From positions 186,001-250,000 of the forward strand of contig NZ_FOAN01000007.1 in NCBI RefSeq assembly GCF_900109525.1: 64,000 nucleotides of DNA, given 5' to 3'. Source of the stretch: Allobosea lupini (lineage in GTDB: Bacteria; Pseudomonadota; Alphaproteobacteria; Rhizobiales; Beijerinckiaceae). The notes below the pieces were generated by a model. It did no database searches, was not told the origin of the DNA, and saw nothing but the letters and a program-made list of their open reading frames with translations. Within the stretch, counting starts at the first letter, position 1, and each line of letters starts with the position of its first letter. The position numbers were made by a program, and so were the translations under genes. This document shows, piece after piece, positions 36,849 to 45,028 of this stretch.

Positions 36849-37253
36849 TCAGGCCCGCGTGCGCAGGCCGATCGAGTCCATCATCGCCTGGTCGCGGGCG
36901 GCCTCGGCGGCACGCTCGGAGGCGCGCTCGCGGTCATCGAGGATTTCGACCTTCTTCATGTCCTCGAAGGCTTCCTGCAACTCGCCCTTGGCCTCGTCGA
37001 GTTGGCCCTGCAGATTGTCGGCGGATTGGCGCAGGTTGTCGCGACGGCCGAGCGCCGCCTTGGCATAGGTCGGATAGGCGAAATGGGCCGGATCGGAAAT
37101 GCCGGCCCGCGTCTCTTCATTCTGGATCTCGCGGTCGAGATCTCCAGCCATACGGTTGAATTCCGCGATCATCATCTCAATCTGGCTTACCCGGCGGCGC
37201 TTCTCGTCCACCTGGAAGCGTTTGAGACGCAAAAGGGTCTCTCGCGACTTCAT
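36849..37253 (-). CDS. fliJ: Flagellar export chaperone FliJ
   Basis: FliJ is the coiled-coil stalk protein of the flagellar type III export ATPase complex, partner of FliI. The 134-aa sequence is almost wholly helical with heptads from the start (MKSRETLLRLKRFQVDEKRRR) and fits the short alphaproteobacterial type. Its expected neighbour fliI is on the same strand but 2.1 kb upstream, with two plus-strand genes between. Confidence 0.88.
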   Translation of the reverse strand: MKSRETLLRLKRFQVDEKRRRVSQIEMMIAEFNRMAGDLDREIQNEETRAGISDPAHFAYPTYAKAALGRRDNLRQSADNLQGQLDEAKGELQEAFEDMKKVEILDDRERASERAAEAARDQAMMDSIGLRTRA

Positions 37254-37489
37254 GTCGTGCCGAACTCCTGATTACGCATGGCAGTGCGCCGACCCCTCGG
37301 CTCGCCGCCGGAACACTCCGCGAGACGAAAAGTACAATGGGGCAAGGAGGTTGATCGTTCCTTACCAGGATCGTTCGCTTTCGATGCATGCGAAGGGTGC
37401 GTGCCGTGCTCTGCCAGGGGAGCGCGGCGCGCGCTAATCTGCGGCGAATCAAAACAAGGGGCGCGCATGCCGGCGCGCCGGAAACGTCC

Positions 37490-38692
37490 TTGCCCGCCTC
37501 GCGCCGCCTCCCCGAATACAGCCTGCTGCTCGCCGGCCTCGCCCTGACGCGGATCATCGGCTGGGGCTCGATCTATTATTCGCCCTCGGTTCTGGCGGCC
37601 TATCTCGAACGCGATATCGGCCTCGGCCCGACAATCGTCTTTGGTGGTATCACCATCCTCCTGGTGATCGGGGCGGTGATCTCGCCGATGCTCGGGCGCC
37701 ATCTCGACCGGCGCGGGACACGCCTGGCGATGGCGCTGGGAGCGGTGATCTCCGCCATGGGCCTGGCGCTGCTGGCTCTGGCGCAGGGGCCGATCAGCTA
37801 TCTTGCGACCTGGCTCGTGATCGGCGTCGGCCATGCAATGCAACTCGCCAACACCGGCAACGTCACGGTGGCGCAATTGATGGGCGAGCGCACCCGCCGG
37901 GTGATCGGGCTGATGATGCTGGTGACAGGGCTCGCCTCCAGCGTGTTCTGGCCGCTGGCCGCCTGGCTCAGCGCCGATTATGGCTGGCGGGCCTGCCTTC
38001 TCGTGTTCGCCGCGATCCAACTCGTGATCGTGCTGCCGATCCATCTGGCGATCCCGGCCTATCGCGCCAAACCGTTGGCCGACCCCGGCCCGTCGGCGGT
38101 GCCGGCCGAGGAGCAGGGCAGGGTCCCGCCCGCTCAGAGGCAGCCGATCTTCTGGCTGCTGGCACTGAGCTTCTCGGCGAGCGGTTTGGTCTCCTGGGGG
38201 CTGCCGTTGCACATCATCGGGTTGATGCAGGGCGCGGGCATCGCGGGGGCGAGCGCCGTCGCCATTGCCTCGCTGAGCGGTCCGGCGACCCTGGTGGCGC
38301 GATCGGTCGATGCGATTGCGGGCGAACGTCTCCCGGTCGAGCGGGTGGCTCTGGTGGGATTGGCGCTCGGACCGGCAGCCTGCCTGTTAATGGCGGTCGC
38401 GCCCGGCTCCAGCGCATTCGCGATCACCTTCGTCGTGCTCTTCAACGCCGCGATGGGCGTGATCGCGGTCGCGCGTGCGACCCTGCCGCTGGCGTTGTTC
38501 GGCCGCAACGGCTTCGGCGCGATGCTCGGCCGCCTGACCGTGCCGCAGAACCTGACCTTCGCCGCGGCGCCGTTGCTCTTCGCGTTCTTGGTCGAGCGGC
38601 TGGGCGCGTCCGGCACGCTGATGGTGTCGGCGACGATCCAGAGCTTCGCCTTGCTTGCCATGATCGTGCTGGTGCGGCGGCTGCGCGCCTAA
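37490..38692 (+). CDS. MFS transporter
   Basis: The product has twelve predicted transmembrane helices and the loop 2-3 motif GRHLDRRGTR of the major facilitator superfamily. The substrate is unknown. The start is uncertain: TTG 37490 (GGAAA upstream, giving MPASRRLPEYSLLLAGL) is preferred; the frame is open to ATG 37388 without ribosome-binding site. An ATG with a good AAGGGG site at 37467 is out of frame. It lies between fliI and fliJ on the opposite strand. Confidence 0.82.
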   Translation: MPASRRLPEYSLLLAGLALTRIIGWGSIYYSPSVLAAYLERDIGLGPTIVFGGITILLVIGAVISPMLGRHLDRRGTRLAMALGAVISAMGLALLALAQGPISYLATWLVIGVGHAMQLANTGNVTVAQLMGERTRRVIGLMMLVTGLASSVFWPLAAWLSADYGWRACLLVFAAIQLVIVLPIHLAIPAYRAKPLADPGPSAVPAEEQGRVPPAQRQPIFWLLALSFSASGLVSWGLPLHIIGLMQGAGIAGASAVAIASLSGPATLVARSVDAIAGERLPVERVALVGLALGPAACLLMAVAPGSSAFAITFVVLFNAAMGVIAVARATLPLALFGRNGFGAMLGRLTVPQNLTFAAAPLLFAFLVERLGASGTLMVSATIQSFALLAMIVLVRRLRA

Positions 38693-38805
38693 GCCCGTCT
38701 TGGAAACGACAAGGTCGGCTGTGTCACTGGCGCGATCGTGCATAGGGGCGCGGCCTGGGCCGATCTATCACGCCGCCGTCCCGATGAAAGCGAACTCAAG
38801 ATCAG

Positions 38806-39384
38806 ATGCCGTCTTGTTCCTTGACCCGCCGCTTCGCCCTGCAGGCCTCGCTCGGACTGCTTGCGGCGCCGGTCCTGGGGCAGGCGCAGCTGCCGCAGTT
38901 CCGCACCGCGCGCTACCAGTTCATCGAGCTCGACCCGGTCGAGATCATGACGCCGCTCTCCTTGCAGGGGCTCGACGGCAAGCCCGCAACCGCCAGGCCG
39001 GTGCCGGGCAAGGTCAACCTGATCTATCTCTGGGCGACGTGGTGCCCGGTCTGTCGAATCACCTTGCCGCGCTTTGAACGGCAACTCGCCGATTTCCGGG
39101 CCCGAGGCGTCGAGATCGTCTCGATCAGCACCGACGAGCGGGATTTGGCCCATGTCGCGGAGTACCTCAAGCGCCTCGGCGTCAGGCGCCTGCCCGTCTT
39201 CTACGATCGCGGCGGCAAGGTCGTCGCGGCACCGGGGACGGGGCAGCTGCTGTCGAACGCCGAAGGATTGCCGGTGATCTATGTCACGGATCGGCGCGGC
39301 GGCGTGCGCGGCTACATGCTCGGCGACGCGGACTGGGCTTCTCCCGCGGCACTGGCGCTGCTCGACCATGTCGGGACGCTGTAG
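38806..39384 (+). CDS. TlpA-type thioredoxin-like protein, exported
   Basis: The 192-aa protein has a twin-arginine-like signal (LTRRFALQASLGLLAAPVLG) and a thioredoxin fold with active site WCPVC (about residue 79), in the TlpA/ResA class that handles disulphides or haem-maturation thiols in the periplasm. Pro in LPVFYD and the cis-Pro region GLPVIYVTD are present. Its stop is 6 bp from the convergent fliI stop. Confidence 0.88.
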   Translation: MPSCSLTRRFALQASLGLLAAPVLGQAQLPQFRTARYQFIELDPVEIMTPLSLQGLDGKPATARPVPGKVNLIYLWATWCPVCRITLPRFERQLADFRARGVEIVSISTDERDLAHVAEYLKRLGVRRLPVFYDRGGKVVAAPGTGQLLSNAEGLPVIYVTDRRGGVRGYMLGDADWASPAALALLDHVGTL

Positions 39385-39390
39385 AGCCGC

Positions 39391-40731
39391 TCACATCCCC
39401 ATGATTCGGGCGAGCCGGGCATAGCCGTCGCCCAGCGGGGTTGCTTCGTCCTTGGCCTGTTTCAGGAAGGCTTCGAGCTCGGGATTGAGCCGAATTGCCT
39501 CGTCGACCTCGGCGGAAGCGCCCTGGCGATAGGCACCGAGCCGAATCAGTTCTTCCATGTCGGCATAGGTCGCGAGCGTGGCGCGGGCCTTCTGCACGAC
39601 CGGATAATAGAGCGGGTCGCAGGAGCGCGGCATGGTGCGCGACACCGATTTCAGGATGTTGACCGCCGGATAGCGGCCGCGCTCGGCGATGGAACGCTCC
39701 ATGACGATATGGCCGTCGAGGATGCCGCGCACCGCGTCGGCGACGGGCTCGTCATGGTCGCCGCCGTCGACCAGCACGGTGAAGAGGCCGGTGATCGCGC
39801 CGTTGCCGGTGCCGGGGCCGGCGCGTTCGAGCAGGCGCGGCAGTTCGGCGAAGACGGTCGGAGTATAGCCTTTGGTCGTAGGTGGCTCGCCGGCGGCGAG
39901 GCCGATCTCGCGCATCGCCATGGCGAAGCGGGTGACCGAATCCATCAGGCACATCACCTGCAGGCCCTGGTCGCGGAAGAATTCGGCGAGGGTTAGCGTG
40001 GTCAGCGCCGCCTGCTTGCGCATCAGCGCCGGCTCGTCCGAGGTCGCGACGACGACGATCGAACGGGCAAGCCCGTCCGGCCCGAGATCGTCCTGCAGGA
40101 ACTCCTGGACCTCGCGGCCGCGCTCGCCGACCAGGCCGATGATGTTGACGTCGGCACGCGCATAACGCGCCAGCATCGACAAAAGCACCGATTTTCCGAC
40201 ACCGGAGCCGGCGAAAATGCCCATGCGCTGGCCGAGGCAGCAGGTCAGGAAGGTGTTGAGGGCGCGCACGCCGAGGTCGAGCGGCGGGCCGACGCGCCGG
40301 CGAGAATGGGCCGGAGGCGGGTCGTTGCGGAAGGGAATGGTGTGCTCGCCTTGCGGCAGCGGCGGGCCGCCATCGACCGGCCGGCCCAGCGCATCGACGA
40401 CGCGGCCGAGCCAGGCCGTTGTGGGGCGCAGGCCGGCGACGGTGCGGTCGACATAGGCAGGGCAGCCGCGGCGGACGCCGTCGAGGCCGCCAAAAGGCAT
40501 GACCAGTGCCTTCTCTCCGGAAAAGCCGATGACCTCGCAGGGGACGCGCACGCCGGGCGCGATCTCGATGCCGACCCGGCCGCCCAGACTCATCGCCGCG
40601 ATCGGGCCGGAGACCTCGACGAGCAGGCCACGCACGGCGGTGACGCGGCCATAGACGGACGTCGCATCGAGTTCGCCGATCATGGTGGCGAGTGTGGATA
40701 ACCGGTCCTGGCCTGGTCGTGCGCCGTTCAT
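39391..40731 (-). CDS. fliI: Flagellum-specific export ATPase FliI
   Basis: FliI energises flagellar type III export. The 446-aa sequence has Walker A GSGVGKS in FAGSGVGKSVLLSML, GERGREVQEFL, Walker B region VMCLMDSVTRFAMA and the C-terminal domain with SVSRTMP. The ATG at 40729-40731 is divergent from ctrA across a 344-bp regulatory region. In other Rhizobiales fliI sits divergently beside ctrA in the same way. Confidence 0.95.
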   Translation of the reverse strand: MNGARPGQDRLSTLATMIGELDATSVYGRVTAVRGLLVEVSGPIAAMSLGGRVGIEIAPGVRVPCEVIGFSGEKALVMPFGGLDGVRRGCPAYVDRTVAGLRPTTAWLGRVVDALGRPVDGGPPLPQGEHTIPFRNDPPPAHSRRRVGPPLDLGVRALNTFLTCCLGQRMGIFAGSGVGKSVLLSMLARYARADVNIIGLVGERGREVQEFLQDDLGPDGLARSIVVVATSDEPALMRKQAALTTLTLAEFFRDQGLQVMCLMDSVTRFAMAMREIGLAAGEPPTTKGYTPTVFAELPRLLERAGPGTGNGAITGLFTVLVDGGDHDEPVADAVRGILDGHIVMERSIAERGRYPAVNILKSVSRTMPRSCDPLYYPVVQKARATLATYADMEELIRLGAYRQGASAEVDEAIRLNPELEAFLKQAKDEATPLGDGYARLARIMGM

Positions 40732-41075
40732 GATTCGCTGCCGTAAACCTTTCGTTTACCCGAGTGATTAACACTACGTTTCGAAGCCGCGTCGGAGAGC
40801 CGGGCCATTAACGCCTGTTTTCCTCGACGCGAGCTTACGCGAAAGGTGCTTTCGCGGCCGAAGCTCGAACGATCCGTGTCAAATTCGACTCACCTCGACA
40901 AGGATCGTCAACCTTCTGCCAAGAAGCGCTTGCGCCCGGGAATCAGGGTTTGTTAACCATTTCCCCGTAGCGTGTCGCGTGGCGTTTCATCGGGCAAGCG
41001 TTCGTCTCCAGGGCCACGAGGGTTCTGGGGGAATGAACGGAATCGCTGGCCTCGGGGCGAAATTGGGGACGTGAC
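40732..41075. promoter_or_regulatory. Divergent fliI/ctrA control region with GANTC sites and a TTAACCAT box
   Basis: Four GANTC sites (the CcrM methylation target) lie at 40732, 40887, 40940 and 41040, and TTAACCAT, a CtrA half-site, is at 40953-40960. In Caulobacter, methylation of GANTC and CtrA autoregulation set the timing of ctrA transcription; the same logic is inferred here. Other TTAA elements lie near 40767 and 40808 without N7 partners. Confidence 0.6.
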
Positions 41076-41777
41076 ATGCGGGTTCTGCTGATCGAAGACG
41101 ATAGCGCGACCGCTCAAAGCATCGAGCTGATGCTGAAGTCCGAGAGCTTCAACGTCTACACGACCGATCTGGGCGAAGAGGGTGTCGATCTCGGCAAGCT
41201 CTACGATTACGACATCATCCTGCTCGACCTGAACCTGCCGGACATGTCGGGCTACGAGGTGCTGCGCAGTCTGCGCGTCGCCAAGGTCAAGACGCCGATC
41301 CTGATCCTCTCCGGCCTCGCCGGCATCGAGGACAAGGTGAAGGGCCTCGGCTTCGGCGCCGACGACTACCTGACCAAGCCGTTCCACAAGGACGAGCTCG
41401 TCGCGCGTATCCATGCCATCGTGCGCCGCTCGAAGGGCCATGCCCAGTCGGTGATCACGACCGGCGACCTCGTCGTCAACCTCGACACCAAGACCGTCGA
41501 GGTCGATGCCCAGCGCGTGCATCTGACCGGCAAGGAATACCAGATGCTGGAGCTGCTCTCGCTGCGCAAGGGCACGACGCTGACCAAGGAAATGTTCCTG
41601 AACCATCTGTATGGCGGCATGGACGAGCCCGAGCTGAAGATCATCGACGTCTTCATCTGCAAGCTGCGCAAAAAGCTCGCCAACGCCTCCGACGGCAAGA
41701 ACTATATCGAGACGGTCTGGGGCCGCGGCTATGTGCTGCGCGAGCCCAGCGAAGTGGAAGAGCGCATTCCGGCCTGA
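41076..41777 (+). CDS. ctrA: Cell-cycle response regulator CtrA
   Basis: CtrA is the OmpR-class master regulator of the alphaproteobacterial cell cycle and motility. The 233-aa sequence has the receiver domain with phospho-acceptor Asp51 (YDIILLDLNLPDM), Lys in TKPF, and a C-terminal winged helix with GKEYQMLELLSLRKGTTLTK, which is highly conserved among CtrA proteins. ChpT, the phosphotransferase that phosphorylates it, is encoded 6 kb away. It ends with EERIPA rather than the AA degradation signal seen in Caulobacter. A terminator follows. Confidence 0.97.
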   Translation: MRVLLIEDDSATAQSIELMLKSESFNVYTTDLGEEGVDLGKLYDYDIILLDLNLPDMSGYEVLRSLRVAKVKTPILILSGLAGIEDKVKGLGFGADDYLTKPFHKDELVARIHAIVRRSKGHAQSVITTGDLVVNLDTKTVEVDAQRVHLTGKEYQMLELLSLRKGTTLTKEMFLNHLYGGMDEPELKIIDVFICKLRKKLANASDGKNYIETVWGRGYVLREPSEVEERIPA

Positions 41778-41857
41778 TGCCAGTCATCACGGCGTCATGT
41801 TCGACGTCCAAGAGTTAGATCGCCTGATCGTCGGATGTACACGACAGGTGAACGGGG

Positions 41858-41882
41858 ACCCCGCCGCGAGGCGGGGTTTTTG
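41858..41882 (+). terminator. Intrinsic terminator after ctrA
   Basis: ACCCCGCC (41858-41865) and GGCGGGGT (41870-41877) form an 8-bp stem with GCGA tetraloop, followed by a T run. It lies in the 296-bp gap to the convergent cheR. I recognise nothing else between 41883 and 42073. Confidence 0.88.
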
Positions 41883-42073
41883 TTTGCGCCGGCCAGTCGC
41901 GTTGTTCCGAGGCTTTGCGCTGCAGCGAGCCCGGAAGCCGGACGATGCCGGTTGTCAGGATGGGCGTTGCGGCAGGGGCGCTTTTTTCGGCCCGTCTCGG
42001 CTCTGGAATCCGAGCTCAGCCATCAAACGCCGAGGTGGGCTTGACCCATAAGCGAGCCCGAAAGCCGAGAGGC

Positions 42074-42970
42074 TCAGGGCCGCGCGATTTTCCGCGAGGA
42101 GAAGGCGCTGCTTGTCTCGGCAGGGGTTGGGAAGGTTGGTCGCCGCGCCTGCGGGCTTGATGCGGCGTCGCGGTAGATGCCCCGGTGCTGCGGGTCAGGC
42201 ACCAAGGTCGTGGTGATGCCGATAACCGTCTCGGCCGCGCCGAGGATGAAGGCACCGTTTCGGGCCAGCCGCTCTGCGAGCGCCGCCATCACCCGCGCCT
42301 TGGTCGGGACGTCGAAGTAGATCAGCACGTTGCGGCAGAAGATGACATCGAACTGGCCGAGCTGATGGTTCGGCTCGAGGAGGTTATGCTGCCTGAGCTT
42401 GACCATGTCGCGGATGCGCTCGGACAGGCGCCATTTGTCGCCCTCCTGCCGGAAATGCTTGAGCAGGAGCTGGATCGGCAGGCCGCGCTGCACTTCGAAC
42501 TGGCTGTAGAGCCCCTGGCGCGCCCGGTCGAGCACCTCGACGGAGATGTCGGTGCCGAGGATCTCGATCGTCCAGCCGGCGAAGCGGTCGGCGACCTCGT
42601 CGAGCAGCATGGCGAGCGAATAGGCTTCCTGGCCGGTCGAGACCGCCGCGCACCAGATGCGCAGCGTCCGGCTCTCGGCATTGGCCGTGAGCTTCTCCGG
42701 AAGGACGACGTCGCGGAACAGGTCGAAAGGCATGCGGTCGCGGAAGAACAGGGTCTCGTTGGTCGTCATCGCCTCGATGACGGCGGCCTCGAGGTCGGAG
42801 GCGGGGCTGGTACGCAGCTGCACGACCAGCGCGGTGATGCCGGCGATGCCACGGCGGCGGCAGAGCATGCCGAGGCGGCTCTCGACCAGATAGCGCTTCT
42901 CGATGCTGAGGAAGAGGCCGGAGCGCCGCTGCAGCAGGACGCGCAGGAAGTCGAAGTCGAGCTCGGTCAT
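42074..42970 (-). CDS. cheR: Chemotaxis receptor methyltransferase CheR
   Basis: CheR methylates glutamates of chemoreceptors with S-adenosylmethionine. The 298-aa protein has the all-helical N-terminal domain (about 1-70, RSGLFLSIEKRYLVESRL) and the SAM-binding domain with TTNETLFFRD, WCAAVSTGQEAYSLAM and FDVIFCRNVLIYFD. The last 25 residues are a Pro/Ser/Ala-rich tail. Its start overlaps the cheB stop by four bases, which places it last in the che operon. Confidence 0.94.
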   Translation of the reverse strand: MTELDFDFLRVLLQRRSGLFLSIEKRYLVESRLGMLCRRRGIAGITALVVQLRTSPASDLEAAVIEAMTTNETLFFRDRMPFDLFRDVVLPEKLTANAESRTLRIWCAAVSTGQEAYSLAMLLDEVADRFAGWTIEILGTDISVEVLDRARQGLYSQFEVQRGLPIQLLLKHFRQEGDKWRLSERIRDMVKLRQHNLLEPNHQLGQFDVIFCRNVLIYFDVPTKARVMAALAERLARNGAFILGAAETVIGITTTLVPDPQHRGIYRDAASSPQARRPTFPTPAETSSAFSSRKIARP

Positions 42971-44085
42971 GCCGGACGACCCCCGCCGACTAGCGTGCGG
43001 ATGGCGGGGCCGATACCGCCGAGCGGCAGCACGGCGCTGGCCTGGCCGGCGCGCACCACCGAGCCCGGCATGCCCCAGACCGTGCTCGATAGCTCGTCCT
43101 GGGCGATGACGGCGCCGCCGGCGTGGCGCAGGGCGGTCGCCCCGTCGGTTCCGTCACTGCCCATGCCGGTCATGATCAGGCCGAGCGCGGCCGGGCCGAG
43201 ATGGCGGGCGGCCTCGGCGAAGAGGACATCGACCGCCGGGCGGCAGAAATGCACCGGTGGTCCGTCGCTGATGCTGGCGACGATGTGGCCGAGCTTGCGC
43301 TCGATGCCGAGATGGCGTCCGCCCGGCGCGACATAGATCGTACCGCGGGCGAGGCGCTCGCCATCATGCGGCTCGCGCGTCGGCACGCCGAGCTGAAGCG
43401 CGATCTGGTCGGCGAAGGAGGCCGTGAAGAGCGGCGGCATGTGCTGAACGATCAGCGTGGTCAGGTTGGCGAGGGCCTCGCCGAGGTCGCCAAGCACGCG
43501 CGCGACCGCTCGCGGCCCGCCGGTCGAGGCGCCGATCACGAGATAGCGCGGCATCACCGAGACCAGCGAGCGCAGATCGGCGACCCCGTTCGGCATCGCG
43601 ACGGCCGCGCCTGCGTCGGGTGCCGCCTCGCCGTTGCGGAGACGGGACTGGGCGATGCTGCCGAGCTTGCCGAGCAACTCGCTGCGGAAGTCCAGGGAGA
43701 GCGTCAGGCCGCTGCGGCTGTCTGGCTTGGGCAGGACGTCGATGGCGCCCATGTTCATGCATTGCAGCGCCAGCTGCGCGTTGCGCTCGGTGAGAGTGGT
43801 CGTCAGCAACACGGCTGTCCGTGGACTTTCCTTGACGATCCGCGGCAGTGCCTCGACGCCGTCGAGCACCGGCATGTCGAGGTCGAGCACCATGATGTCG
43901 GGATGGTGGCGCCCGGCATGCTCGATGGCGGCCTCGCCATCACCCGCGACACCGACGACATGGAAGCGGCCGCTCTCGCCGAGCCAGCGCGCGAACAGGC
44001 CCCGCACCACGACGGAATCGTCGGCGATCACCACGGTGCTCGGGCGCGCTGCTGGCCGTTCGGCGAAATGCGGCGTGGCGATCAT
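42967..44085 (-). CDS. cheB: Chemotaxis methylesterase/response regulator CheB
   Basis: CheB demethylates and deamidates chemoreceptors. The 372-aa protein has a receiver domain (Asp68 in IMVLDLDMP), a linker, and the methylesterase domain with the catalytic triad Ser (GASTGG), His (VQHMPP) and Asp (MGSDG). It overlaps cheR by four bases. The Shine-Dalgarno sequence is weak. Confidence 0.94.
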   Translation of the reverse strand: MIATPHFAERPAARPSTVVIADDSVVVRGLFARWLGESGRFHVVGVAGDGEAAIEHAGRHHPDIMVLDLDMPVLDGVEALPRIVKESPRTAVLLTTTLTERNAQLALQCMNMGAIDVLPKPDSRSGLTLSLDFRSELLGKLGSIAQSRLRNGEAAPDAGAAVAMPNGVADLRSLVSVMPRYLVIGASTGGPRAVARVLGDLGEALANLTTLIVQHMPPLFTASFADQIALQLGVPTREPHDGERLARGTIYVAPGGRHLGIERKLGHIVASISDGPPVHFCRPAVDVLFAEAARHLGPAALGLIMTGMGSDGTDGATALRHAGGAVIAQDELSSTVWGMPGSVVRAGQASAVLPLGGIGPAIRTLVGGGRPA

Positions 44086-44137
44086 GGGGGCACGCGATGG
44101 GAAAGCGGGGCTGTCGGATGCCGCTCGGGCTCCAGAG

Positions 44138-44503
44138 CTAGAGCAGGCCGACCTGGTGGAACTTCGACGCGACGATCTCCTTGTCGAACGGCTTCATGAT
44201 GTACTCGTCGGCGCCGGCATGCATGGCGCGGGCGATGTGGGCGATGTCGTTCTCGGTGGTGCAGAACACCACTTTGGGCCGCTTGCCGCCGGGCATCTGG
44301 CGGAGGTTCCGCAGGAAGTCGTAGCCGTCCATGATCGGCATGTTCCAGTCGAGCAGGATTGCGTCCGGCATCTCGCCCTTGCAGGCGTCGATGGCGCGCG
44401 CGCCGTCTTCCGCCTCGGCGATGCGGAACTGCAGCCCTTCGAGGATACGGCGGGCAACTTTGCGGATGACCGCGGAGTCATCGACGACGAGGCAATATTT
44501 CAT
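44138..44503 (-). CDS. cheY: Chemotaxis response regulator CheY
   Basis: The 121-aa single receiver domain has the acid pocket DD (residues 8-9), phospho-acceptor Asp52 in ILLDWNMP, and Lys in KPFDKE. After phosphorylation by CheA it acts on the flagellar switch. ATG 44503 follows GGAG. It lies between cheW and cheB. Confidence 0.93.
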   Translation of the reverse strand: MKYCLVVDDSAVIRKVARRILEGLQFRIAEAEDGARAIDACKGEMPDAILLDWNMPIMDGYDFLRNLRQMPGGKRPKVVFCTTENDIAHIARAMHAGADEYIMKPFDKEIVASKFHQVGLL

Positions 44504-44524
44504 GACATGGCTCCAAGCGGATCG

Positions 44525-45028
44525 TCAGGCGGCGATCGGCAATTCGATGTTGAGGACGGCGTCGACGTCGATGACGACCAGGAGACGATCGTCGAGGCGG
44601 TGGACGCCCTTGGCGATGGCTGCCCAGGCGCTGTCGAGATGGATCGGCACCGGCTCGAAGGTCGCGCGGCTGAGGCGCATCACCTCGCCGACGGCGTCGA
44701 CGATCAGGGCGAAAGCCTCGCCGCCCTGGTCGAGGCCGACCGCGGTGAGCTCGTGTTCCTTGGTGCCGCTCGGCATGGCGCCGGAGTCGGCATGGCGCAT
44801 GCGCCGACGCATGCAGATCGCGGTTACGACGCGTCCACGCAGATTGATTAGGCCGACGATCTCGTACGGGGCCAGCGGAACCGGGGTGATGCGCGTGGCG
44901 ATGAACACGTCCTGCACGCGCCCGATCGGCAGGCCGAGCAATTGCCCGCCCACCGTGACGGTGACGTAGTCGAGCGAGTCCTCGAAGGCGGCAAGACCGG
45001 ACGGGCTGTCCTCGCGCGGCTCGGTCAT
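44525..45028 (-). CDS. cheW: Chemotaxis coupling protein CheW
   Basis: The 167-aa SH3-like adaptor links CheA to receptors. Core motifs LLGLPIGRVQDVF, VGLINLRGRVVTAICMR and the C-terminal VLNIELPIAA are visible. Its start (45026-45028) overlaps the cheA stop by four bases. Confidence 0.93.
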   Translation of the reverse strand: MTEPREDSPSGLAAFEDSLDYVTVTVGGQLLGLPIGRVQDVFIATRITPVPLAPYEIVGLINLRGRVVTAICMRRRMRHADSGAMPSGTKEHELTAVGLDQGGEAFALIVDAVGEVMRLSRATFEPVPIHLDSAWAAIAKGVHRLDDRLLVVIDVDAVLNIELPIAA

